Shown here: in pieces, positions 6,305 to 13,253 of the stretch | Layout: the number at the start of each line of letters is the position of its first letter | Position numbering within the stretch: the stretch's first letter is position 1 | From: Spirochaetia bacterium | GTDB lineage: Bacteria > Spirochaetota > Spirochaetia > JABMQR01 | Length of the DNA stretch: 13,253 nt | Assembly: GCA_016784705.1 (NCBI GenBank) | Contig: JADHUD010000037.1 | Span: 1 to 13,253 of the forward strand | Direction of reading: 5' to 3' | Notes under the pieces: generated by a model | Told to the model about the DNA's origin: nothing | The model's database searches: none | What the model saw: only the letters and a program-made list of their open reading frames with translations | Made by a program: the position numbers and the translations under genes

Positions 6305-8002
6305 CTACAATGAAGCAGTGACACCAAGTGAAAACTGTATGTCTTCAGCAGAAATCCCGTCGACATTGTCCAGGTTGGTAATAGCAATAAAATCACACTC
6401 TGCCCACATGGTCAAATCAATAAATCCTTGCATCCCGGTAAGTTCTGAAATATCCAACTCACCCATAATTGCAACTATCTTTGTAATTTCCGGAGTATCA
6501 CCATGTGGTGTTGTGTCTGCAGGATCCGGATAATCTCCCATCCCGTCAATCACTTCATCTATCCTTACATCGCCATGTACAATATTCCTGAAACTGGTAT
6601 ACAATCCACCTATTCTAGGTACTGTATACCCCGCCATGAGGTCTGTTACCTCTGCATCCCCGCCATACTGGTAACCAAGAAAATTTGTATAAGTAATGAA
6701 ACCTCCACTGATAACAAATTGCCGCCGGGCAACTTTGAAATCCACCAGATCTCTTTGGTACAAATAGGAATCTGCAAGAACAAATTCAATACCGCCAACA
6801 AGGTAGCCTTGTCCCAAATCTACCGGCACAGTAAAATCCAAGCCGACGATATACCCCATACTGTCGGGCTGAGTGGTCCCTTCCAGAGGTGCACGAGCCT
6901 GATCAATTACATACTGTCCATACATATTACATCCCGGAGCCACTGCAAAATCTATTTCCAGTGATGCTATTGCATTAAACATTCCCCGGGTATTGAAATT
7001 ATGAAATATATATGCAGGATTCAAATAACGCAGATCAAAAAAATCATGCTGATACATAACATTCTCTGTCATACTCAGATTTATTCTGTCCCAAATTCGA
7101 AATTCAAGTCTATGACCTAAGAGAGCCTTGAATCCTATTGAGGGAGGCTCTCCGCCGGAATCTGCACCGGGTTCACCAAGTTCTGCATTCCATCCCGGAT
7201 AATCAATAAATACAGTAAGAAACTGATAATTGAATGAATCATGATACGATTTGAATGAGAAAAAATCATGATAATCCAGATGGTCTCCGATTACCAGATT
7301 TCCTGTTCTGCCATTTCCCCAACTCAGTAAATCCCGTCCGAACTGTATATTCCAACCATCTCCTCCAGTTGAAACAAACGCCCTGTAGGGTGTCTCAAAA
7401 TCGATATATTTCATATCAAAATAATTTGTCGAGAATGCAGGGCTATATAGAAATGCTGATGAGACCGTATTATCAGCATCGTTATGACCATACCGGTTTT
7501 TTTTATATCCCATTTCAGAATAGGTATAAAACCAGTCTTGCATGGCAAATTCAAAACTGATTCGTGCCGAAGGTTCTCTTTCGGCATATCCTACAACCCA
7601 ATCCTCTTCGTCTTTGAACTGGTCAGGATTTGTATGCATATATAATTCAACGGGCGCATCCAGTCCCAGTGACAATTGGAAATCCTCATCAATTATAAAT
7701 TTCAAGGGAGTCTGCAGTTCTTCAGTAACATACTCAAGAGCCTGAATACCTGCCGCTGACAATTTCTTTGAATCAATTTTTTCCACCATATTCTTCAGCT
7801 CACCCACAGACCAAGGGCCGGAGGTTGATGGCGTACTAAGTCCCTGTTCAAGATACAGTATACGTATTGCCGCATACACAGGAGATTTAACTGGAACAAT
7901 TTTCTGCTGATTATCCATGGAAGAGAGCGGGGCGAGCGATGCTGCCAGGATCATCAGAATCAGAGCAGATTTCACCGATAAGGATTTATATTTATTAACC
8001 AT
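6305..8002 (-). CDS. Wzi-like outer-membrane barrel protein (intact paralogue)
   Basis: 565 residues from the ATG at 8002, chosen because GGAG (8009-8012 on the opposite strand) lies six bases upstream. An in-frame ATG at 8044 would add 14 unlikely residues ahead of the signal peptide. The signal peptide is about 1-28 (hydrophobic ALILMILAASLAPL). YRAFVSTGGDGWNIQFGRD, then LLSWGNGRTGNL (to about 236), and later DLRYLNPAYIFHNFN, follow the Wzi-family layout. Those proteins are barrels tied to capsule or exopolysaccharide attachment; the role here is inferred. The C-terminus IQFSLGVTASL is a plausible beta-signal. The gene is convergent with its interrupted sister at 2654-6222. The two share the N-terminal 'LY-x-EQG ... 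P-S-x-SGPWS' block and most later motifs. It may cover for the disrupted copy. Confidence 0.78.
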   Translation of the reverse strand: MVNKYKSLSVKSALILMILAASLAPLSSMDNQQKIVPVKSPVYAAIRILYLEQGLSTPSTSGPWSVGELKNMVEKIDSKKLSAAGIQALEYVTEELQTPLKFIIDEDFQLSLGLDAPVELYMHTNPDQFKDEEDWVVGYAEREPSARISFEFAMQDWFYTYSEMGYKKNRYGHNDADNTVSSAFLYSPAFSTNYFDMKYIDFETPYRAFVSTGGDGWNIQFGRDLLSWGNGRTGNLVIGDHLDYHDFFSFKSYHDSFNYQFLTVFIDYPGWNAELGEPGADSGGEPPSIGFKALLGHRLEFRIWDRINLSMTENVMYQHDFFDLRYLNPAYIFHNFNTRGMFNAIASLEIDFAVAPGCNMYGQYVIDQARAPLEGTTQPDSMGYIVGLDFTVPVDLGQGYLVGGIEFVLADSYLYQRDLVDFKVARRQFVISGGFITYTNFLGYQYGGDAEVTDLMAGYTVPRIGGLYTSFRNIVHGDVRIDEVIDGMGDYPDPADTTPHGDTPEITKIVAIMGELDISELTGMQGFIDLTMWAECDFIAITNLDNVDGISAEDIQFSLGVTASL

Positions 8003-8229
8003 CAATATCTCCAAAAACTTCTGACTACTAGGTCGATCTTTCAAGATTATTACTTTTAAAATATCCTACCTTATATACCATATATGCTTACCGGGTAAAT
8101 ACCCACTAACAAAACTTCTTTTTAAACTGATACTGCGCAGAAATCAGAGTCTGTTTCTTGCATTGAAAAATTCACAAAATCTTAACACACCTACTGATTC
8201 TGTATGTATATTTATACTGGAGGATAATT
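8003..8229. promoter_or_regulatory. Divergent promoter region between wzi-like gene and msrB
   Basis: 227 bp that must hold promoters for both genes, apart from the ribosome-binding sites. It is AT-rich with several TATA-like hexamers on the minus strand around 8070-8090, but no pair of well-spaced boxes stands out. Small inverted repeats GGGTA/TACCC (about 8094-8105) and GTATA/TATAC (near 8206-8217) are too short to call. Confidence 0.3.
8009..8012 (-). promoter_or_regulatory. Shine-Dalgarno that fixes the start of the minus-strand Wzi-like gene
   Basis: GGAG on the minus strand, six bases before the ATG at 8002. No such site precedes the ATG at 8044. Confidence 0.65.
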
Positions 8230-8817
8230 ATGAGAAAAATAGTAATCTTTATAATCAGTATATTTATGATAATCAGCATAAGTCTGATAACCGCCCAAGG
8301 GAATGAAGAACAATTCGCAGGAGAAATCCCAGAAGAAAGCGCAAAACCATCCGGTCTGGTGTGGCAGCCGGCAGTTCCATTTGTAAAACCTGATACTGAA
8401 TTACTCCGGACAGAACTTACAGAACTTCAGTACTGTGTAACACAAGAGGATGACACCGAACGTCCATTTGATAATGCGTATTGGGACAACAAAGATCCTG
8501 GCATCTATGTAGATATAATCTCGGGTGAACCGCTTTTCAGTTCCACAGATAAGTACGTTTCAGGATCAGGCTGGCCAAGTTTTACCCGTCCGCTGTCAGC
8601 AGAGCTTGTAGTTGAACGGGAAGATAATACCCTGTCTTCTCCAAGAACAGAAGTCCGCAGCCTGCTTGCAGACAGCCATCTGGGACACGTTTTCACAGAT
8701 GGTCCTGCAGAAACCGGTCTTCGTTACTGCATAAACTCTGCAGCATTAAGATTCGTTCCTTTAGCGCAGATGGAAGCAGAGGGATACGGCAGTTTTCTCT
8801 ATCTTTTTGAAAACTGA
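8230..8817 (+). CDS. msrB: Exported peptide-methionine (R)-S-oxide reductase
   Basis: 195 residues; ATG 8230 six bases after GGAGG. It reduces the R epimer of methionine sulfoxide in oxidised proteins. Residues 1-22 form a signal peptide (RKIVIFIISIFMIISISL), so the enzyme probably works in the periplasm. A low-complexity linker follows, and the MsrB domain runs from about 60 to 195. Landmarks are TERPF (76-80), GEPLFSSTDKY (99-109), SGWPSF (112-118 region), DSHLGHVF (148-155) and RYCINSAALRF with catalytic Cys167. The zinc-binding CxxC pairs are absent (ISGEPLF), so this is a zinc-free form. The usual resolving cysteine in SGCGWPSF is serine (Ser113). Cys69 in LQYCVTQ is the only other cysteine and may take its place. 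No msrA is nearby. The gene is divergent from the Wzi-like gene, sharing a 227-bp spacer. Confidence 0.92.
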   Translation: MRKIVIFIISIFMIISISLITAQGNEEQFAGEIPEESAKPSGLVWQPAVPFVKPDTELLRTELTELQYCVTQEDDTERPFDNAYWDNKDPGIYVDIISGEPLFSSTDKYVSGSGWPSFTRPLSAELVVEREDNTLSSPRTEVRSLLADSHLGHVFTDGPAETGLRYCINSAALRFVPLAQMEAEGYGSFLYLFEN

Positions 8818-8862
8818 GAATATAGATTAAGTTCAGCAGGTTTTTATCCTGCAGGTTCTCAG
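8814..8862. terminator. Possible bidirectional terminator spanning both convergent stop codons
   Basis: Outer arms CTGAGAA (8814-8820) and TTCTCAG (8856-8862) pair perfectly, enclosing an inner stem GCAGG (8836-8840)/CCTGC (8848-8852). The msrB stop (8815-8817) and the stop of the minus-strand GNAT gene (8859-8861) sit in the outer arms. On the minus strand the structure is followed by TTTTC; on the plus strand the T-run is weak. The stems are short, so this is tentative. Confidence 0.35.
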
Positions 8863-9986
8863 GTCAGTTTCTTCACATAGGCTCTTCGGCGTTTGTGCTG
8901 GCGGGTATCATAATAACGCCAGAGCTGCTGAACCTTTTCGTTGGTTTCCAGTTCTCCGGAAGTTTCGGCTGTCTTTACTCCATCCTCAATGGCAGCACGG
9001 GTTATTTCAGTCATGAGAAGTGCGTTTAGACCCTTACCTTGATACTCTTTTCTTGTGGCAATTAAATACAAATCTATACTCTTCGGGTTTTTTAAAGCTC
9101 GAAGAAGATATATCCAGCCGATAGGAAAAATCCTGCCTCGTGCTTTTTGCAGAGCGCGGGACAAAGAGGGTAAAGCTACCGCAATTGCTGCAGCACGGTC
9201 ATTTGCATCTACCACTACTTTCACATACCGCAGCGAAACAAATCCCAGATACTGTTTTATCAGGGCATCAACCTGTCTTTCTGTCAATGGAACTGTACCA
9301 TATAATTCACTGTATGCATCGTCAACAACATCAAACAGCTGCTTACCGTATTTTGCCACAAGCTCTTTTCTGTTCTTTACCTGCGCAATTTTCAGCCCGG
9401 ACCGTTTCAGTACCAGATTATTAACTCTCAGTACTTTTTCCGGAATTGATTCAGGTGACTGAACCTCGAATTCCAGCCAGTCAACATCTTTTACATATCC
9501 AAAAGATTCAATCATTTTCGGATAATAAGCATGGTTATAGATCATGGGAAGCGTTCCCAACTCTTCAAACCCCTCAACCAGCATTCCTTCATTATCTGTA
9601 TCAATAAATCCCATGGGGCCCTGAAGACCTTCCATCCCATGCTCTTTTGCCCAGGTTTCTACCGTATCAAATAAAGCCTTTGCAACTTCCTCATCATCAA
9701 TAAATTCCACCCATCCAAACCGGGCATTTTTCACACCCCACTTCTCGACGGCAGGGGGATTCAGAATACCGGCGATCCTGCCGACCAGTTTTCCCTCTTT
9801 ATATGCCAGCCAATATTCGGCTTCCGCAAAATCAAAGGAGGGATTGATATCTTTTCTTAAGGAGTTATATTCATCCATAATAAGCGGCGGAACCCAATAC
9901 TGATTCCCCTTGTATATCTTGAAAGGAAGCATGATAAACTTTCTTAAATCCCGCCTTGTGATAACTTTCTTTATCTCAACTGCCAT
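8859..9986 (-). CDS. GNAT-fold acyltransferase-like protein of unknown substrate
   Basis: 375 residues; ATG 9986 preceded by GAGG (9994-9997 on the opposite strand) with seven-base spacing. The N-terminal half has NQYWVPPLIMDEYNSL, LVGRIAG (a GNAT-like strand) and GLQGPMGFIDTDNEGMLVEG (120-139), a signature seen in a widespread family of about 370-390-residue GNAT-like proteins. I believe E. coli YghO is in this family, but this is from memory. The C-terminal half has LIATRKEYQGKGLNALL (308-324), where QGKGL resembles the acetyl-CoA pyrophosphate-binding loop (Q/R-x-x-G-x-G/A). The very basic end (RQHKRRRAYVKK) is notable. No signal peptide, so cytoplasmic. The gene lies 75 bp downstream of the propeller lipoprotein gene on the same strand, so the two may be co-transcribed. 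No substrate can be inferred. Confidence 0.75.
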   Translation of the reverse strand: MAVEIKKVITRRDLRKFIMLPFKIYKGNQYWVPPLIMDEYNSLRKDINPSFDFAEAEYWLAYKEGKLVGRIAGILNPPAVEKWGVKNARFGWVEFIDDEEVAKALFDTVETWAKEHGMEGLQGPMGFIDTDNEGMLVEGFEELGTLPMIYNHAYYPKMIESFGYVKDVDWLEFEVQSPESIPEKVLRVNNLVLKRSGLKIAQVKNRKELVAKYGKQLFDVVDDAYSELYGTVPLTERQVDALIKQYLGFVSLRYVKVVVDANDRAAAIAVALPSLSRALQKARGRIFPIGWIYLLRALKNPKSIDLYLIATRKEYQGKGLNALLMTEITRAAIEDGVKTAETSGELETNEKVQQLWRYYDTRQHKRRRAYVKKLT

Positions 9987-10061
9987 GTGTCTACCTCATC
10001 ACTTTACATATCGAACATGTTACTCATCACATATACTACTTTTTTTCAGCCCTGATGTACA

Positions 10062-11819
10062 CTATTGTCGAATCATCCCGTTATTCAGGGTACCACCCCG
10101 TGCTTTCGGCCATGGAGTATCTGCCAGACCTGTTTCGTAATTTGTAATACAGGAATAAATTTTTCCATCCAGACTGCCAACAATCAGACTTCCATCAATT
10201 CCCATCGCAGGACTGCTGGAGATTGATCCGCCCATTTTGAGCTTCCATTTAAGATTTCCAGATAGATCAAGTGCATAGAGATAATTATCATCAGAACCCG
10301 CATACACCATGTCACTTTCGCCAATAAGCGGACTGCTGGTGAAAATACTGTCTGCTTTAAATCTCCAGAGCTCTTCTCCGTCTCTGCTGACCGCATACAG
10401 GTAGTAATCATCACTTCCTATATAGATCGTTCCATCTTTACCGATAACCGGACTTGAATAAACTTCATTACCTGTAGGAAACTTCCAAAGGACTTTACCG
10501 CTGGCAGAGACAGCATATAGAGATGAATCTGCACTACCGAAATAGATGGTTCCATCTGCCCCCAATGCCGGATTTGTTTCAATAGCTATTTGGGTTCTCA
10601 AGCGCCACTTCAGGTTCCCGTCAGCTGTTAATGCATAGAGGTACTTATCCATACTCCCGAAATATATCGTTCCGTCATCGCTGATAGCCGGACTGGAGGT
10701 TATTAAACTTCCCGTTCTATATTTCCAGACTATAGACCCTTCAGGTGTTACTGCATACAGATTACGATCTCCACTTCCAAAATATATCGTTCCATCACTG
10801 CCAATCGCCGGACTGGAAACAATACTGCCGCCGGTTTCAATCCGCCATTGCTCTTTACCTGCTGAATTCACCGCATAAAAATTTTTATCCCGGCTTCCCA
10901 CATAAACTGTACCATCAGAACCAATAGCCGGGCTGGATTTTATTCCGGATTCCGCATTAAATATCCACTTTCTTTTACCTTCAGAGGTCAAAGCCGTTAA
11001 TCTGCCATTCTCGCTGCCTATATAGATCGTTCCATCGCTGCCTACTGCCGCACTGGATAGTATCTCATCCCCAACAGAGAGACGCCAGGCTATATCAAAA
11101 TTCTTTTCAAAGACAGCCCTCAGCACGACATCGGAAGCTATCTCTACAGTGACCGGGTTGTCATTCCCCTCAACATCCCCTTCCCAATGAGAAAAACTCC
11201 AGTCGGGATCCGGTTCTGCAGCTGCCTGAATTGTGTCGCCAATATATAACTCAGTATCAGATTCGCTGCTTATAACGACTTCCCCATCCCCTTCAGCAGA
11301 GAGTTGTAAGCTAGCTTTTTTACGCATAAAGAGAGCTGTTATATTCATTGAACGCTTTGCTGTTACTGTTACCGGGTTTTCTTCCGAAACGAGATCTCCC
11401 TCCCATCGAATGAATTCCCAGCCGAAATCCGGTGCAGCCTTAAAAACCAGTACATCATCAACAAAAATGGTTTTATTCAGATCCGGTGTTACCAGGCTTC
11501 CTCCGCCGGAAACTGATACTGAAACAGCTACTGTTTTTTTCTCAAATTCAGCGGTAAAGGTGAGATTGTTCAGAACTTTTACTGCAATAGTACTGTCAGT
11601 ACCTGAAAAGGACCCTTTCCAACCGCTGAAATCCCATCCATCATTTGGTATTGCGGTAAAAGATATCAGCGTACCTTCTTCGAATTTATCCTGGTCCGAA
11701 GGGAATTCCACACGCCCCTCTCCCTCAATACGGACCGCAACTGAGTAGAGTGTTTTCTGACAGCCAATTGCTGTCAGAAAAATAACAATAATAACTACCA
11801 GTGTTTTTATAGTTTTCAT
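10062..11819 (-). CDS. Lipoprotein with three InlB-type repeats and an eight-repeat PQQ-like propeller
   Basis: 585 residues from ATG 11819, chosen because it begins directly with a lipoprotein signal and is preceded by GGGGTGA. In-frame starts up to 11933 add only a non-signal extension. The lipobox is AIG-Cys20 (LTAIGC): Ala at -3 is unusual outside spirochaete-type lipoproteins. Residues 24-240 hold three repeats of about 72 residues, each with W-x-F-x-x-W-x-G (GWDFSGWKG, GWEFIRWEG, DWSFSHWEG), as in divergent InlB B-repeat domains. Residues 255-560 hold eight repeats of exactly 40 residues with the core SSPAIGSDGTIYFGS and then LYAV and W. The seventh has ESDM in place of the DGT core. 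The closing PWPKARGGTLNNG is a typical propeller cap. The fold resembles BamB and PQQ-enzyme propellers, but cofactor residues are not evident, so a binding or scaffold role at the cell surface or periplasm is more likely than catalysis. Confidence 0.85.
   Translation of the reverse strand: MKTIKTLVVIIVIFLTAIGCQKTLYSVAVRIEGEGRVEFPSDQDKFEEGTLISFTAIPNDGWDFSGWKGSFSGTDSTIAVKVLNNLTFTAEFEKKTVAVSVSVSGGGSLVTPDLNKTIFVDDVLVFKAAPDFGWEFIRWEGDLVSEENPVTVTAKRSMNITALFMRKKASLQLSAEGDGEVVISSESDTELYIGDTIQAAAEPDPDWSFSHWEGDVEGNDNPVTVEIASDVVLRAVFEKNFDIAWRLSVGDEILSSAAVGSDGTIYIGSENGRLTALTSEGKRKWIFNAESGIKSSPAIGSDGTVYVGSRDKNFYAVNSAGKEQWRIETGGSIVSSPAIGSDGTIYFGSGDRNLYAVTPEGSIVWKYRTGSLITSSPAISDDGTIYFGSMDKYLYALTADGNLKWRLRTQIAIETNPALGADGTIYFGSADSSLYAVSASGKVLWKFPTGNEVYSSPVIGKDGTIYIGSDDYYLYAVSRDGEELWRFKADSIFTSSPLIGESDMVYAGSDDNYLYALDLSGNLKWKLKMGGSISSSPAMGIDGSLIVGSLDGKIYSCITNYETGLADTPWPKARGGTLNNGMIRQ
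10140..11057 (-). repeat. Eight tandem 120-bp coding repeats
   Basis: The propeller blades repeat every 120 bp with no length variation. The DGT codons recur at residues 262, 302, 342, 382, 422, 462 and 542 (the seventh unit, at 502, is degenerate). At the nucleotide level, short blocks such as ATAGATCGTTCCATC recur at the same phase near 10417, 10540 and 11020, so the array is prone to recombination or copy-number change. Confidence 0.85.
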
Positions 11820-12175
11820 ATTCACCCCGCTTATCATGTTTCTTTTTGTAAGTATGACATAGATTAGGAGAATTGAGGAGATAAAATTGAGGCAATTTCT
11901 TGAACCGCATTTTCTTGAAGTAACTAAAACCATTATGATACAATAATTTGGTGGAAATAACGTTTACCTCTGGTGCTCTATGTTACTTTCTGGATATCGG
12001 TAAACTGAGAGCCGGAAATTTCTTTGAACAGATCTTTTTCTACTATTTTCTCTCACATTGACCTTTCCGACAGCGTAGTGAAATAGTATACTGAGGATGA
12101 GTAGAAAATAGATTTTTAGAATGCATATCCTGCAAATTTTTGTATTTTTCTGTAATTTAAAAAAAGGAGTCCGGT
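11820..12175. other. Divergent intergenic region with two competing inverted repeats
   Basis: 356 bp without a gene, between the minus-strand lipoprotein and the plus-strand kinase. TACTATTT (12041-12048) pairs with AAATAGTA (12081-12088). The overlapping CTATTTTCT (12043-12051) pairs with AGAAAATAG (12103-12111), so only one stem could form at a time. TTGACC (12058-12063) and TATACT (12087-12092) resemble promoter boxes but are 23 bp apart, too far for a standard promoter. AAGGAG (12164-12169) is the kinase ribosome-binding site. Confidence 0.35.
11822..11828 (-). promoter_or_regulatory. Shine-Dalgarno that fixes the lipoprotein start
   Basis: GGGGTGA on the minus strand, ending two bases before the ATG at 11819. 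It supports the short signal-peptide start over the longer frame. Confidence 0.5.
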
Positions 12176-12670
12176 ATGAATCTTATTCTAGTTGTAATGG
12201 GTGTTTCAGGGTGTGGAAAAAGTACTTATGGCCGTATTCTCGCAGAAAGATTTGATTTACCCTTCCTTGATATTGATGATTTTCACACACCTGAACAAAT
12301 GAGAAAAATAAGCTTTGGACACCACCCGTCTGAAGACGAAATCTATGAGATTCTTAATACTCTTGCGAAAAAACTGGCTACCTATGCCGGAGAGGATGGT
12401 GTTGTTCTTGCTTGTTCCGCTTTAAAAGAGAGCGATAGGAAATTATTGGGAACTTATCTGGATAGCCCGCCGCAGTTCATCTATCTTAAGGGAAATCTTG
12501 AAACGATACAGCAGCAGATAGAGAAAAGATCCGGTCATTTTTTCCCCCCGGAGCTGTTAACCCGGGAGTTTCAGATTCTTGAAGAACCTGAAGATGCAAT
12601 AGTAGTAAATCTGCACCCATCACTTAATTTTGCAGACTCAGTTGAAGGTCTTCTGCTTGAGTTAATCTGA
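12176..12670 (+). CDS. Gluconokinase-like P-loop kinase (divergent)
   Basis: 164 residues; ATG 12176 six bases after AAGGAG. GntK-type gluconokinases phosphorylate D-gluconate with ATP to 6-phosphogluconate, feeding the pentose-phosphate and Entner-Doudoroff routes. Walker A is GVSGCGKST (9-17). FLDIDDFHTPEQM (30-42) matches the 'F-x-D-x-D-x-x-H' substrate region. VVLACSALKESDRKLL (76-91) is the CSALK motif. FIYLKGN (101-107), then RSGHFFPPELLTREFQILEEPED (118-140 region) is the lid block, close to E. coli GntK. One difference is clear: the family motif G-x-P-L-x-D-x-D-R-x-x-W-L is replaced by FGHHPSEDEIYEIL (47-60), losing the Arg and Trp. The fold is secure, but substrate specificity may have shifted. 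No gluconate transporter or other gnt gene is adjacent. It is convergent with thrH, with 48 bp between the stops and no clear terminator. Confidence 0.78.
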   Translation: MNLILVVMGVSGCGKSTYGRILAERFDLPFLDIDDFHTPEQMRKISFGHHPSEDEIYEILNTLAKKLATYAGEDGVVLACSALKESDRKLLGTYLDSPPQFIYLKGNLETIQQQIEKRSGHFFPPELLTREFQILEEPEDAIVVNLHPSLNFADSVEGLLLELI

Positions 12671-12718
12671 TAAGTGCACTATTTTTATATGGTATCTTCA
12701 TTAGATGCTCACCCCAGT

Positions 12719-13253
12719 TCAGGAGAGAAAAGAATCAACCTCACCCAATAAATCCTGATAGGTATCGACGGCAGCAAGATCCGGGTTATCTATTTTAATC
12801 GTGTCCGGGGCACAAAAGAGTGCTCCTCTGTCGGCTTTCTGGATCATCGAGAGATCATTATACGAATCTCCTGCGGCAAAAACAGTCATACCTATTGACT
12901 GCAACGCTTGTACAGCCATCTTTTTTCCATCCTGCTGTCTCAATTTATAATTTACAATATTCCCTTTCCCATCGCAAATAAGATGATTGCAGAACAGCGT
13001 CGGCCAGCTTAATTTTCTCATGAGCGGTTTTGCAAACTCCTCAAAAGTATCTGAAAGAATTATCACCTGAGTCCTGGACCAGAGAGCCTCAAGAAAATCT
13101 GCAGCTCCTTCCAGCGGCTCCATTGCTGTTATTACCTGCTGGATATCACCCAGGCCAAGTCCATGTTCTTTTAATATCCCAATACGTTTTTTCATAAGGA
13201 CATCGTAATCGGAAATATCACGGGTTGTTAAAGAGAGTTCCTGTATACCTGTT
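12719..13253 (-). CDS. thrH: Phosphoserine phosphatase / homoserine phosphotransferase ThrH (5' end outside window)
   Basis: HAD-superfamily enzyme. In Pseudomonas ThrH removes phosphate from phosphoserine and can pass it to homoserine, linking serine and threonine synthesis. The frame runs off the right edge. The last full codon is at 13252-13250, and about 178 residues are visible of the usual 200 or so. The peptide TTRDISDYDVLM lies upstream of an internal Met at 13195, so that Met is not the start. Visible motifs are ILKEHGLGLGDIQQVI, PLEGAADF, HAD motif II ILSDTF, the LRQQDGKK lysine segment (motif III) and AAGDSYNDLSM (motif IV, G-D-x-x-N-D). The nucleophile motif DLEGVL lies beyond the window. 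The C-terminus ends in EVDSFLS. The similarity to the Pseudomonas protein as I remember it is high along the whole visible length. Confidence 0.9.
   Translation of the reverse strand, partial: TGIQELSLTTRDISDYDVLMKKRIGILKEHGLGLGDIQQVITAMEPLEGAADFLEALWSRTQVIILSDTFEEFAKPLMRKLSWPTLFCNHLICDGKGNIVNYKLRQQDGKKMAVQALQSIGMTVFAAGDSYNDLSMIQKADRGALFCAPDTIKIDNPDLAAVDTYQDLLGEVDSFLS

Noticed and set aside
9055..9462. Plus-strand open frames opposite the GNAT-fold gene
   Set aside because: They are antisense to a gene with a good start, Shine-Dalgarno and family motifs, and have no features of their own.
10050..10090. CCCTGA/TCAGGG inverted repeat over the lipoprotein stop codon
   Set aside because: On the coding (minus) strand it is followed by an A-run instead of a T-run, and the loop is long.
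10140..11057. Regularly spaced repeats that could be mistaken for a CRISPR-like array
   Set aside because: The 120-bp period is exactly 40 codons of a continuous protein with a propeller motif; there are no unique spacers.
12671..12718. Gap between the kinase and thrH searched for a terminator
   Set aside because: No stem with a T-run could be found on either strand.

Overview
The window comes from a Gram-negative-type bacterium with an outer membrane. It carries three signal-peptide-bearing outer-membrane beta-barrel proteins, a lipoprotein and an exported methionine sulfoxide reductase. Nothing in it is a taxonomic marker. The relaxed lipobox (Ala at -3) and the ThrH-type phosphatase would suit a spirochaete-like host, but this is only a guess. 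The first gene is very AT-rich (20 G/C in the 60 bases from 781). The insertion sequence is richer in GC (31 in the 60 bases from 5161). The window is therefore a compositional mosaic.

Layout. Positions 2-130 hold the 3' tail of an unidentified gene. At 240-1970 is an AT-rich Omp85/BamA-like protein with one POTRA-like domain. At 1971-2653 is a 'gene graveyard' with a 51-residue C-terminal remnant of a P-loop kinase on the minus strand, a possible second remnant on the plus strand and a perfect 13-bp inverted repeat. At 2654-6222 is a Wzi-like outer-membrane protein gene interrupted by a complete 1793-bp insertion sequence (4286-6078). At 6305-8002 (minus) is a convergent paralogue of the interrupted gene. 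At 8230-8817 is an exported MsrB. At 8859-9986 (minus) is a GNAT-fold protein, and upstream of it at 10062-11819 (minus) is a lipoprotein with three InlB-type repeats and an eight-repeat PQQ-like propeller. At 12176-12670 is a gluconokinase-like kinase, and at 12719 to the window edge (minus) is ThrH.

Most informative region. The insertion sequence has a 6-bp target duplication (GTTAAA) and 29-bp imperfect terminal inverted repeats. Removing it and one copy of the duplication joins codon 544 of the upstream reading frame to 45 further codons in frame. The result is a 589-residue barrel whose C-terminus resembles that of the convergent paralogue. The first three bases of the element (TAA) act as the premature stop. 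Inside the element, a perfect 14-bp hairpin overlaps both the predicted transposase promoter and the ribosome-binding site. Transcripts reading in from outside could mask the Shine-Dalgarno, while transcripts from the element's own promoter would lack one arm. The same 9-mer (AACACTATA) occurs in both terminal repeats and in both hairpin arms, which suggests that the transposase may also bind at its own promoter.

Genes working together. The envelope theme (Omp85-like protein, two Wzi-like barrels, exported MsrB, propeller lipoprotein) is clear, but no single pathway can be read from the gene order. The lipoprotein and GNAT genes are on the same strand 75 bp apart and may be co-transcribed. 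The kinase and ThrH genes are convergent and look like ordinary housekeeping or metabolic genes. I found no tRNA, rRNA, CRISPR array or recognisable defence system.
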